Assembly: GCA_902727915.1 (NCBI GenBank)
Contig: CACVAU010000091.1
Coordinates: 1-58,675, forward strand
Direction: 5' to 3'
DNA: 58,675 nucleotides
DNA from: an uncultured Sulfurovum sp.
Lineage (GTDB): Bacteria > Campylobacterota > Campylobacteria > Campylobacterales > Sulfurovaceae
The position numbers and the translations under genes are program-made. Shown here one piece after another: positions 34,193 through 44,200 of this stretch. Position 1 is the first letter of the stretch. Each line of letters opens with the position of its first letter. The notes below the pieces were generated by a model. The model had not been told where the DNA came from and searched no databases. It worked only from the letters and a program-made list of their open reading frames with translations.

Positions 34193-35317
34193 ATGTTTAG
34201 AAACATAATATTTTCTCTCTTCTTCATACTAACAATGTTAGATGCCAATAGTATTGAAAGTGAAATTGGTATTAACATAGGTTTAAATTCTACTAAAAAT
34301 GAAGATGGAAATAAGTTTAAAAATCCAAGTATAGGACTATTTTATCAAAATAATAGATATGTTGTTTCACCAAGGGTGGATCTTGACTATACAAAGGTCA
34401 AAAATGATTATGCAGAGGGGCTACTGAAAGCGTCTATAAATGGTGTATATGAATATGAAAATAGTACATACACTACGCCTTATGCTTTGGCTGGTGTTGG
34501 TTATGAGTATGTACGTGGTGAGACAGAGGATGTATTTGAAAGTCGTCCTTTTGTTCAAGGTGGTGCTGGTGTGAAGATAGAGTTAGATCAAGGTTTTAAG
34601 GCACGTTTTGAAGGAAAAGTACTTCAGGTTATTGGGGGGAATAACGAAGATAATGAATTCATGTTAACAGCTGGTGTGAGTATGCCCATTAATGCCAATG
34701 CTAGAAAAGAGCTTAAGCAACCATCTACACAAGTTGTGCCAAGACCAAGGGTAGTAACACCTATACGTGATATACGACCAGTAGTGAGACAACCTCAATA
34801 TGTACCACCAAGAGTAACACAACCAAGGGTACCTCCTATGTCCAATAATCGTGATGAGTGTCCCATTAAAATATCAGCACCAGATTTTGACCGAGATGGT
34901 ATTGCCAATAGTGTTGATCAATGTCCTTCAACACCTTGTAATTTCAGTGTTGACGCTTATGGTTGCCCTGTGAAAACAACTTTAAAAATTAATTTTCCTT
35001 CTGGTTCAGCTGAGGTTGGTTCAGAAGCGCAAATACGTATTCGTAATTTTGCACAATTTCTCTTAAATAGTAAGGGAAGTATGGTCAATATTACAGGACA
35101 TACGGACAGTAGAGGTACAGCAAGTCGTAACTTAAGACTCTCTCATCAACGGGCAAATGCTGTGGTACACTTTTTAAGTACTTATGGCGTAAGTCCTGCT
35201 AGATTACAAGCTTTTGGAAAAGGTGAGAGTATGCCTCTAGCTTCAAATACAACAGCCAATGGACGAGCAAAAAATCGTCGTATTGAAGCTGAACTTTTTT
35301 ACCCTAAAGGAAGATAA
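34193..35317 (+). CDS. OmpA-family outer-membrane protein with thrombospondin-3-like linker
   Basis: 374 residues. A signal peptide is followed by an eight-strand-type barrel (about 20-165), a Pro/Val/Arg-rich linker (about 175-215), a short calcium-type repeat (FDRDGIANSVDQCPSTPC), and an OmpA C-terminal domain (KINFPSGSAEVGSE, VNITGHTDSRGTASRN, RAKNRRIEAELFY). It is typical of OprF/OmpA porin-anchors that tie the outer membrane to peptidoglycan. AGGAG precedes the start. It leads a three-gene surface operon with the two repeat lipoproteins. Confidence 0.92.
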   Translation: MFRNIIFSLFFILTMLDANSIESEIGINIGLNSTKNEDGNKFKNPSIGLFYQNNRYVVSPRVDLDYTKVKNDYAEGLLKASINGVYEYENSTYTTPYALAGVGYEYVRGETEDVFESRPFVQGGAGVKIELDQGFKARFEGKVLQVIGGNNEDNEFMLTAGVSMPINANARKELKQPSTQVVPRPRVVTPIRDIRPVVRQPQYVPPRVTQPRVPPMSNNRDECPIKISAPDFDRDGIANSVDQCPSTPCNFSVDAYGCPVKTTLKINFPSGSAEVGSEAQIRIRNFAQFLLNSKGSMVNITGHTDSRGTASRNLRLSHQRANAVVHFLSTYGVSPARLQAFGKGESMPLASNTTANGRAKNRRIEAELFYPKGR

Positions 35318-35319
35318 TT

Positions 35320-37026
35320 ATGTTAAAAATAAGAATGATAATATTATTGATGATTTCAATGTTGCTTTTGGCATCATGTGGTTCGGATAGAGCTGGTGGT
35401 AATACTGATACTTCAGGCGTATTAGGGGCGCTTGAATTAGACAGTGATGGTGATGGTTTAAGTGATGCCGATGAAGAGAATATTTATGGTACAAGTCCTG
35501 ACAATAATGACAGTGATGGTGATGGTTTGTTAGATGCTGATGAGATACGGTACGGTACAAGTCTTGATAGCAATGACAGTGATGGTGATGGTCTTTTAGA
35601 TGGTGATGAGATACATATTTATGATACCAATGCTAGTAATCCAGATACAGACAATGATGGACTAAAAGATGGGGATGAAATAAAGATTTATGATACGAAT
35701 GCCAGTAATCCAGATACAGATAACGATGGTTTAAATGATGAGGATGAGGTTAAGACTTATGATACGAATGCCAGTAATCCAGATACGGATGGTGATTGTC
35801 TTTTAGATAGCTTTGAAATTAACAATTATCATACTCAAGCCAATAATGCTGATACAGATGCTGATGGTGTTGAAGATGGTTTTGAAATATATGGTAGTTT
35901 AACTACGTCTTGTATTGCTACACCTGAGACCTTAACTATTGGTGAGAATCCAACACCTGCACAAGATAATCTAACGAATCCTGATGTTATTGATGCTTTA
36001 GATCCTACAAATGATAGTGATGGTGATGATTGGGCTAATATTAAAGAGTTAAATTGTACAGGGGGAAATGGAAAGGATGTGAACCAAGAATGTCATTCTA
36101 TTTCAGATACAGATGAGGGAAAAGCGTTGGCTAATTATGGTTATGCGTTTATTCCTGGTGGTTTTGATGTTGATGGAGATGGTATTAACGAGGGTGGTTT
36201 TTGGACATCTGTGTATCAAGCAACTGCAAGTTATGATGATGATATAGCACAAAAAGTGATTATCTCCAATGCCCTTATTAAAGATAAAATAGGGGCTAAT
36301 TTTCAAACGTATATGAATAGTAAGGTAAAAATTATTAATACTGCTGATAGACTCTTAACAGGGTATTCTTCAGATGTTTTAAGTGATTCTAGTGATGGAT
36401 GTAAATTAACTTTTAAACAAACTGAGCTTTTAGAAAATAATGGAAGTCGAAAATCAACACATCCGAGGTATACAGGGGTTACCCCATATATGGCTTTAGT
36501 TGAGTTGGATTATGTTAAGTTTTTTGATACCGATAGTAATGAATTGGGCGTAACGATCAAGATGTTAAGTAACAAACAATATGCACATATTTTAAAGTTA
36601 TTAAAAAAGGATAAAGAGGTTAATGGGGAAAATAATGTCAGTTATGTCCCTCTAATTAGAAATGGACTTTTAGGTATTGATACAAATGTTCCTTTGGTTA
36701 GTTATAGTTTGGAGATAAAAGAGTTTGATGAAAATAATAGAGAGATGGTTAGAGATGTGATGAAAATGGCAAATGATCAAGGTGACTTTTTTCAACAAAC
36801 TGATATTCAATCATGGTGGGAAGTTGGAAATACAGAGCTTACAGGAGGCAATAATAATCGTGGTGCAAGTACACATGACATAGGCATGGGAGCAGGGTTG
36901 ACCAGAGATGATAATGTCATGCTGGTACGAGGGGGAGAGCTTTTAGATTTACGTTATGGACTTTCTGGAAAAGAGTCTGGTTCAGCTGGGATTAGTTTTA
37001 GAGCAGCTACTGATTATTTATATTAA
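35320..37026 (+). CDS. Calcium-repeat lipoprotein with FGE/SUMF1-like domain (copy 1)
   Basis: 568 residues. The lipoprotein signal ends LLLASCGSDRAGG. Seven or so thrombospondin-3-type repeats (DSDGDGLLDADE and NPDTDNDGLKDGDE forms) fill about 45-190. The C-terminal half begins YAFIPGGFDVDGDGINEGG and ends with MLVRGGELLDLRYG and ISFRAATDYLY. IPGGF...GFW...Y and RGG...FRA are the frame of formylglycine-generating-enzyme-like (C-type lectin) domains. The Cys residues needed for copper-type FGE catalysis are not evident, so binding rather than catalysis is likely. It starts two bases after the OmpA gene. Confidence 0.75.
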   Translation: MLKIRMIILLMISMLLLASCGSDRAGGNTDTSGVLGALELDSDGDGLSDADEENIYGTSPDNNDSDGDGLLDADEIRYGTSLDSNDSDGDGLLDGDEIHIYDTNASNPDTDNDGLKDGDEIKIYDTNASNPDTDNDGLNDEDEVKTYDTNASNPDTDGDCLLDSFEINNYHTQANNADTDADGVEDGFEIYGSLTTSCIATPETLTIGENPTPAQDNLTNPDVIDALDPTNDSDGDDWANIKELNCTGGNGKDVNQECHSISDTDEGKALANYGYAFIPGGFDVDGDGINEGGFWTSVYQATASYDDDIAQKVIISNALIKDKIGANFQTYMNSKVKIINTADRLLTGYSSDVLSDSSDGCKLTFKQTELLENNGSRKSTHPRYTGVTPYMALVELDYVKFFDTDSNELGVTIKMLSNKQYAHILKLLKKDKEVNGENNVSYVPLIRNGLLGIDTNVPLVSYSLEIKEFDENNREMVRDVMKMANDQGDFFQQTDIQSWWEVGNTELTGGNNNRGASTHDIGMGAGLTRDDNVMLVRGGELLDLRYGLSGKESGSAGISFRAATDYLY

Positions 37027-37038
37027 TAAAGTTGAGGA

Positions 37039-39198
37039 ATGCATAGAATGACAAAGAATTTATGGAATATTTTTTCATTAACGATTATAAGCTTCTTTCT
37101 TCTAAGTTGTGGTTCGGATAGGGCAGGGTCTGGTTTTACTCCAAATGTTGCTGGTGTGCTTGAAAACATTGTTGATAGTGATGGTGATGGAATTCCTGAT
37201 TTAGTAGATGCTGATGTTGATGGTGATGGTATTGTCGATAATGGAATTGATACGGATGGTGATGGTATTAAAGATGTAGCTGATGCTGATGTTAATGGTG
37301 ATGGCATTGTCGATAATGGAACTGATACTGATGGTGATGGTATTAATAACGCTTATGATAGTGATGATGACAATGATGGTTTATCTGATGATAAAGACCC
37401 TAATGACTTTAATCATGATACCGATGGTGATGGAATTCCTGATGGGGCTGATGCCGATGTAGATGGGAATGGGGTACTTGATAATGGGGTTGACAGTGAT
37501 AATGATGGCATTAGGGACATTAGTGATGTTGATATGAATGGTGATGGCATAGATGATAATGGGGTAGATAGTGATGGTGATGGTATCAATGATGCCTCTG
37601 ATACCATTGATAATCGTTTAGACAATGATAATGATGGGTTACCTGATGCCATTGACCCTAATGACAATAACCGAGACAGTGATGGTGATAATATTCCTGA
37701 TGGTTCTGATGCTGATGTGAATGGTGATGGCGTTTTAGATAATGGTATTGATACGGATCGTGATGGGGTTAATGATTTAAATGATATAGATGATGATAAT
37801 GATGGTATTTTAGATGATGTTGATGTGAACAGTACTAATCCTGATAGTGATGGAGATGGTATTCCTGATGGTGCTGATGCTGACATGGATGGAGATGGAA
37901 ACCTTGATAATGGACAAGATACTGATGGTGATGGTATTAATGATCGTTCAGATGTTGATGTGAATGGAGATGGTATTCCTGATAATGGAAGTGATGCTGA
38001 TGGTGATGGCATAAATGATGCGAATGATTTAGATGATGATAATGATGGTCTCAGTGATTTGGCTGAAATACATTTAGGCACAAATCCCTTGTTAGCAGAT
38101 ACAGATGCTGATGGTATTAATGATTTTAATGAAGGCATTGGTGATGCTGATGCTGATGGAATTATTGATGCTTTGGAATCGACTATTGTAGACACAGATG
38201 CTGATGGGGTATTTGATGATAAGGATGCAGATAATACCAATCCGAATAATGATAGTGATGGTGATGGACAAGTTAATATTAAAGAGATAGAGTGTGAGGA
38301 AGGTGATCCATTAGATCCTTCTAAACGTTGTTTATGGATATTTGAAGAATCTGGCAGTATGAAAATGCTTGATGATGGGTTTGTTTATATTCCAGGTGGT
38401 TTTGATGTGGATGAAGATGGCGTTAATGAAACAGGTTTTTGGATATCAAGGTATCAAGCCAGAGAGACAAAGGCAGAGATTTCTTCTGTTGAGGTTATAA
38501 ACTTGGTGGGTAATTATAATACTTTTATTCATCAAAACTTTAATCTTGCTAATACCTCAGAAAACTTAGAAGGATACACGGGAGAAAATTTAGTGGATAC
38601 CCTTAAAGCCAAAGTTTTAACTTTTGGCAATGCCTATGCACAATTAAATCCTAGAAGTTCTTCTATGGCAGTCTATTTGGCTGTCGTAAGTCTTAATAAA
38701 TTTGAAAGTGCTAAAGCGCTAAGCTTACCTACAGAGAAACAGTATAGTCAAATTACAAAATTGTTAAATGCCAATGTTGCTAAAGGTGGTGATGCTACAA
38801 CCTTAAAAAATAATCTTTTAGGTATTGATAAAAATATACCAATTAATAGCTATAGTGATAAAATATATGAGTTTGGGTTAGGTCAAAAAGAGTATTTAAA
38901 AGAGTTACTTTGGTTGGTTGATACAGGTAAAACAGTTAAATTTTCATTAGATCATATTAGCACTTGGTCGGAAGTTGATATGGATAGGATACGCTATAAC
39001 AATACCAGTCCTGATTATGGGGCTAATAGTACCTTAAATGTCGGTATGGGGGTTGGAATTTTTAAAGATAATTATGCTGTTATGGTACGAGGAGGAAGCT
39101 TTTTAGATTTATTACAAGGCACGACAGGAAGTGATTCTGATTTACCAAATAGTACGAATGGGATAGGCTTTAGAGGAGCAACAAGTTATTTACCATAG
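37039..39198 (+). CDS. Calcium-repeat lipoprotein with FGE/SUMF1-like domain (copy 2)
   Basis: 719 residues. The lipoprotein signal ends LLSCGSDRAGSG, sharing CGSDRAG with the 35320 protein. A longer array of about 20 Asp/Asn/Gly repeats (DADVDGDGIVDNG and DDDNDGLSD types) spans about 50-400. The C-terminal domain is homologous to that of copy 1 (FVYIPGGFDVDEDGVNETGF, MVRGGSFLDLLQG, GIGFRGATSYL). It probably binds calcium at the surface. It lies 12 bases after copy 1 and the two clearly arose by duplication, with later growth of the repeat array here. Confidence 0.75.
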   Translation: MHRMTKNLWNIFSLTIISFFLLSCGSDRAGSGFTPNVAGVLENIVDSDGDGIPDLVDADVDGDGIVDNGIDTDGDGIKDVADADVNGDGIVDNGTDTDGDGINNAYDSDDDNDGLSDDKDPNDFNHDTDGDGIPDGADADVDGNGVLDNGVDSDNDGIRDISDVDMNGDGIDDNGVDSDGDGINDASDTIDNRLDNDNDGLPDAIDPNDNNRDSDGDNIPDGSDADVNGDGVLDNGIDTDRDGVNDLNDIDDDNDGILDDVDVNSTNPDSDGDGIPDGADADMDGDGNLDNGQDTDGDGINDRSDVDVNGDGIPDNGSDADGDGINDANDLDDDNDGLSDLAEIHLGTNPLLADTDADGINDFNEGIGDADADGIIDALESTIVDTDADGVFDDKDADNTNPNNDSDGDGQVNIKEIECEEGDPLDPSKRCLWIFEESGSMKMLDDGFVYIPGGFDVDEDGVNETGFWISRYQARETKAEISSVEVINLVGNYNTFIHQNFNLANTSENLEGYTGENLVDTLKAKVLTFGNAYAQLNPRSSSMAVYLAVVSLNKFESAKALSLPTEKQYSQITKLLNANVAKGGDATTLKNNLLGIDKNIPINSYSDKIYEFGLGQKEYLKELLWLVDTGKTVKFSLDHISTWSEVDMDRIRYNNTSPDYGANSTLNVGMGVGIFKDNYAVMVRGGSFLDLLQGTTGSDSDLPNSTNGIGFRGATSYLP

Positions 39199-39301
39199 GT
39201 AACGTAAAAAGAACTGTTCTGACGTTCTTTTTTACATTAAGTTTTGTTTGTTTTAAATGAGAGTAATATACTCTCAATTAAAGTTTTACAAGGAATTTAT
39301 T

Positions 39302-39676
39302 ATGATGAGTATCCCTCAACCAGCATTTTTTATGTTCAAATGTCAACAATCTGCACCCCCTGGAATGCCAAAACCAAGTTGTGTTACAGAGCAAAACCCA
39401 GAGTCAAAAGAACTTATGCAACACTTATCAATGACACTTATGAAAAAAGGTATTATTGGTAATGTTCAAGCCATTCAAACAGGATGTTTAGGACGTTGTC
39501 TTCAAGGACCAGTAATGATGGTAGAACCAGGTCATGTTATGTATGTTCAATTAACAAAAGAGAAGATTTCACGTATTATTGATGAGCATATTATTGGTGG
39601 AAATGTTGTTGATGAATATGTTATTCCTGAACAAATGTGGGGTGAAGCCATTGACCCTGCAACCCAAGTTAAGTAG
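39302..39676 (+). CDS. 2Fe-2S thioredoxin-like ferredoxin
   Basis: 124 residues from ATG 39302, with AAGGAAT seven bases upstream; an in-frame extension to 39257 lacks a ribosome site. Four cysteines, in FKCQQSAPPGMPKPSC and TGCLGRCLQGP, match the thioredoxin-like 2Fe-2S ferredoxin family. It is cytoplasmic. Relatives donate electrons or help in assembly of metalloproteins. It stands alone between the surface operon and the riboswitch-controlled genes. Confidence 0.85.
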   Translation: MMSIPQPAFFMFKCQQSAPPGMPKPSCVTEQNPESKELMQHLSMTLMKKGIIGNVQAIQTGCLGRCLQGPVMMVEPGHVMYVQLTKEKISRIIDEHIIGGNVVDEYVIPEQMWGEAIDPATQVK

Positions 39677-39770
39677 TATTTTTTAATTATATATATTAGT
39701 TAATTATATTAATAAATTTTTAAGTTAAAGTGAACCAATTACTCGTTATTCTTTGAGACTTAAATAAAAA

Positions 39771-39854
39771 ATTGAAAAAGCTAAACCAGTCGTGAGGCTG
39801 GGACAGAAAACCAAGGGACTCTTTTAACCTAAAAGAGTCAGCCTAGTTACCAAT
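39771..39854 (+). ncRNA. c-di-GMP-I-type (GEMM) riboswitch
   Basis: The conserved core is present in order: GCTAAACC, a helix CCAGTC/GGCTGG closed by GTGA (a GNRA tetraloop), GGGACAGAAAACC, a second helix GACTCTTTT/AAAAGAGTC, then GCCTAGTTACC. These match the GEMM frame GGCAAACC / GNRA hairpin / GGGACGCAAAGCC / variable helix / GGTTACC. P1 can form from ATTG (39771-39774) and CAAT (39851-39854). The 3' strand overlaps AATAGT, which can pair with ACTATT at about 39885-39890, a possible switching hairpin. The exact ligand (c-di-GMP or 3',3'-cGAMP) cannot be read with confidence. It controls the 39932 and 41270 genes. Confidence 0.82.
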
Positions 39855-39931
39855 AGTAGAGTGTTAGAGATTCCCTCCTCCCCCACTATTTTCAAGAGTT
39901 TTATTTTAATGTTAATACTTAGGATAATAAA

Positions 39932-41251
39932 ATGAAAACAATCAAAAGACAATCAAAAACTACTTTAGCACTTACAGCTTCTTTAATCATGATGGCACAG
40001 ATCCATGCAGGTGATATTACAAATACTTTGGCAGATACAAATGACTCTGTAGTCTTTAAGCAGGGTAGCACTGAACTGATGAGAGTTCAAGGTGATGGGA
40101 ATGTCGGAATTGGAACCACCACAGCAAGTGAAAAGTTAAAAGTGTCAGACGGATCCATTTCAATTGCTAGTTCAATAGATGGAGACTCAGCATACGAGTT
40201 TGGTAATAATTATGGACAAATTTATTATAATGCTAGTACTGTGGGAGAGACGAATCGTGGTATTTATTTTCAAGAGCAATTATCTGATCAAAGAGGATTT
40301 CACTTTTTAAACTCTAGTGGTACTGAACTTATGAAAATTATGGGTAATGGTAATGTAGGTATTAGCACAACAACGCCAACTTCAAAACTTGATATTAACG
40401 GTACGCTAACTGTTGGAGAATCAAGCGATATTCAGTTGCATAATAGTGCAGGCAATAGTATGGGCGCTGGACCAAGAGAACTTTTTAGACTTTCACAACA
40501 TCTACTAGTAACTGGTGGTACATTTACAGTTTCTGCTTATGGTGGTTCTTATGTTCATAGTTCTTCTTGGTCATGGACTTCCAATCATCATGCATTAGGT
40601 CGTGGTATGTTAACAAAATTAAGTAGTGGGCATTATACAGATATTAATGTTACGCTGGATGTGGATAGTGGTGGAAGTGCGATTGTAAGTGCTGATTTTG
40701 GACAAGCAATGAATTATAGGCTAAGTGTTAATAAGACAGCAGGTAGTAATGGTATAGATGTTAGTAATGCTGGTACTGATTGGACAACGCCTAATACGGG
40801 CTATACTAGAGTGGCAAATGTAAGAACAAAACCAAATTCTTTTCAAAGTGAAAATGCTTATTTTAATGGTAATGTGGGAATTGGAACAACAGCTCCAAGC
40901 GAAAAGTTAGAAGTAGTAGCTAAGTTCTTAAAGATTACTAATGAAATAGGTGGACAGTCAGGTTTAAGACTTGATAATAATGTAGGATTAGGTAAAGAAT
41001 GGAGAATTCTTTCTAATGAAAATGGTACTTTTCAAATATCTGATCAAGATACACCAGCACATAGAATAACAATATTAACAGATGGTTATGTTGGAATTGG
41101 AACCACAGTGCCAAGTGAAAAGTTAGAAGTTACAGGCAATATTAAAGCTACAGGTAATATTAAGGCTACAAGTCTTGTTGGAACAGGAAGTGCTTTTGCA
41201 TGTATTGATGCTGATGGTCAACTTTATAGAAGTGCTGTAGCTTGTAATTAA
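39932..41251 (+). CDS. Secreted tail-fibre-like repeat protein
   Basis: 439 residues. A signal peptide (LALTASLIMMAQIHA) is followed by four GNVGIGTT-type sentences (GDGNVGIGTTTASEKLKV, GNVGISTTTPTSKL, GNVGIGTTAPSEKLEV, GYVGIGTTVPSEKLEV). They are the trimeric beta-structure repeats seen in phage tail fibres and in surface proteins. The C-terminus has CIDADGQLYRSAVACN, with two Cys. The usual S74 self-cleaving chaperone is absent. The gene directly follows the GEMM riboswitch, with AGGAT before the start, so cyclic-dinucleotide control is expected. It precedes the giant LRR gene by 18 bases. Confidence 0.75.
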   Translation: MKTIKRQSKTTLALTASLIMMAQIHAGDITNTLADTNDSVVFKQGSTELMRVQGDGNVGIGTTTASEKLKVSDGSISIASSIDGDSAYEFGNNYGQIYYNASTVGETNRGIYFQEQLSDQRGFHFLNSSGTELMKIMGNGNVGISTTTPTSKLDINGTLTVGESSDIQLHNSAGNSMGAGPRELFRLSQHLLVTGGTFTVSAYGGSYVHSSSWSWTSNHHALGRGMLTKLSSGHYTDINVTLDVDSGGSAIVSADFGQAMNYRLSVNKTAGSNGIDVSNAGTDWTTPNTGYTRVANVRTKPNSFQSENAYFNGNVGIGTTAPSEKLEVVAKFLKITNEIGGQSGLRLDNNVGLGKEWRILSNENGTFQISDQDTPAHRITILTDGYVGIGTTVPSEKLEVTGNIKATGNIKATSLVGTGSAFACIDADGQLYRSAVACN

Positions 41252-41269
41252 GAGAGTAAGGTAAAAGAG

Positions 41270-44200
41270 ATGAAAATAAATAAAATAAAAATATCAAAAT
41301 CATTGTTTGTTTGTACTTTATTACTTAGTTCAACAAGTATGAGTGCAGATACAGTCTTAGGTTCAGGATCTACAGAAAGTATTGCTGCTGGTTCCTCAAG
41401 AAATATGGCTTGTCAAAATTACAGTATTGCTACTGGAGCAACACTTGATACAAGTTCAGGTGGAATACTGGCAGAGGTTAATACTTTAAGTATTGATGGA
41501 ACTTGGAATGTTGGTACAGGAAAAGTTTTAGAACTTGCTTCATGGACAAATAACAGTACCGTCATAGGTACACTGACTCAAACAGGTGCTACTCCAAACA
41601 TAGTATTTTCAACAACATGTGGCACTATTTCAGTCACTGGAACAGCTGACACGGATAGTGATGGTTTTACAGACTTTGAAGAAGGTAATGGTGCTGTAGC
41701 CAATGGTAAAACATTGGATGTAGACAATGATGGAATTTATAATTTTCTTGATTTAGACAGTGATAATGATGGTGTGAGTGATGCCAATGAAAAAACAGCT
41801 GGTTCCGATGCGTTAAATGCAGCGATTACCCCTACGACTGTTGCAATTTTAGAAGACATCGCAGGGAATGTTGATAATACTCCTGTAACAGCAACACAGT
41901 TAAATAGTGTGGTTGGTGTTAGTAATGCTTTAACAGGTGTAGACTATTCTACAGCATTAGCAAATGGAACATATGTCGATTCAGCTAATCCAACTCCAGC
42001 TGAAATTCAAGCAGTTATTGATGCTGAGAATGCTTCAAGTGTCATAATAGACACAAATAATGCAGAGCATTTAGCCATTCTAGGTGTTTCAAAAGTAGAA
42101 GTTGATGCATTACTAGCATTTTACAATGATACAAATGGTACAGGTTGGACAAATGATTCTAACTGGACGACACTTTCACCTGTTTCAGATTGGAATGGGA
42201 TTAGCGTGAGTAGTGGGGCTGTTACCGTTATTAATTTATATGCGAATAATTTAGCTGGAACACTTTCTTCAGAATTAGGAGACTTAAGTAGTTTAGGACA
42301 TTTAGCTGTACAAACAAATAATTTAACAGGAAGTATTCCAGTAGAGCTAGGAAACTTAAGTAGCCTAAGTTATTTACATTTAGCTGTGAATGAATTGACA
42401 GGAGAGATTCCAGTAGAATTAGGAAACTTAACGAGTTTAAGTACATTGGCTTTATACGGTAATAGATTAACAGGAAGTATTCCCATAGAGCTAGGGAATC
42501 TTACTATTTTAAGTCGATTGTTTTTATATGATAATCAATTAACAGGAAGCATTCCACTAGAATTAGGAAATCTAACGGCTTTAACGCATTTATATTTATA
42601 TAGTAATCAACTAAGTGGAAGTGTCCCATCAGAGTTAGGAAACATAACGGCTTTAAAGCATTTATATTTATATAATAATCAATTAAGTGGAAGTATTCCA
42701 AGTGAATTAGGAAACTTAAGTAATTTAGAATCTTTACATTTTTCTTCTAATCAGTTAAGTGGGATGATACCTATTGAACTTGCCCAATTAGATAAATTAA
42801 AACGGTTTATATTTTCTAATAATAAGTTAGAGGGAAGTATTCCTAAAGAACTTGGGAACTTAACTTCGGTTATAGAGTTGTCTTTACATAGTAATGAATT
42901 AACAGGAAGCATACCAAGTGAGTTAGGTAATTTAACAGGTTTGACTTCTAGATTAGATTTAGCTAATAATAATCTAGTAGGTTCTGTACCAAGTTCATTG
43001 GCTGACCTTAAGGTGAATACTGGAACACACTCTTACCATGGGTTAGATATTTTTGGAAACAAGTTAACCTTTATTGATATTGAGCCAAGTTATACAGCGA
43101 TTATTGCAGGAGCAGAGATTAATGGAACAAGTCAACTTAATGGTTATGATATTTCTGCACAACAAGTTGTAGACAGTAACAGAACACTAGCCTCATTAAT
43201 GAGCGAGGGAAACTTAAGTATTACCCCAGAGTACATAGTCAACCCAAGTGGAAATGACAACTATCAATGGTTTAAAGATGGTATAGCCATAGTAGGGGCA
43301 ACCAGTAGGGTTTATACAAAGAGTGATATTACGGTATCTGATTCAGGTCTTTATACCTATAAAGTAAACAATACTCTAGTGACTCAGTTAGAGCTAGATT
43401 CTCATGATGCTTCAGAAGGTATTACTGTAGAAGTAATCGACATTAGAACAGCAGTTATTGAAGACATAGCAGGAAATTCAGATACTACACCAGCTACGGC
43501 AGTAGAGATTAATGCAATTAATGGAGTAGAAAATGCTATTACAGGTGTAGACTATTCTACAGCATTAGCAAATGGAACTTATGTTGATTCAGCTAATCCA
43601 ACTCCAGCTGAAATTCAAGCAGTTATTGATGCTGAGAATGCTTCAAGCGTAACAATAGACACAAATAATGCAGAGCATTTAGCCATTTTAGATGTTTCTA
43701 AAGTAGAAGCAGATGCACTTATAGCACTTTATAATGATACCAATGGTACTGGTTGGACAAACAGTACTAACTGGGCAACACTTTCGCCTGTTACAGATTG
43801 GAATGGGATTACTATTTCTGCTGGGTCAGTTACAAAAATTGATCTTGATACTAATAATTTAGCTGGAACAATTCCTGTAGAGTTAGGAAGTCTTTTAAGT
43901 TTACGGTATTTATATTTATACAATAACCAATTAACAGGAGAGATTCCCAAGGAGTTGGGGAACCTTTTAAATTTGGAGTATTTATATTTATATACAAACC
44001 AATTGACAGGAGAGATTCCTAAGGAGTTGGGGAACCTTTTAAATTTGAAGTATTTATATTTATATACAAACCAATTGACAGGTAGTATTCCTCTAGAGTT
44101 GGGAAGTCTTTCTAATTTAACGCGACTTTATTTACAATCGAATCAATTAACGGGAAGTATCCCTGTAGAGTTGGGAAGCCTTTCTAATTTAACACGACTT

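Noticed and set aside
37413..38240. Long antisense frame rich in Ser/Pro
   Set aside because: Mirror of the Asp/Gly repeat codons of the 37039 lipoprotein; no ribosome site or protein-like composition.
39257..39301. Earlier start for the 2Fe-2S ferredoxin
   Set aside because: The 39302 start has AAGGAAT at correct spacing; the extension has none.
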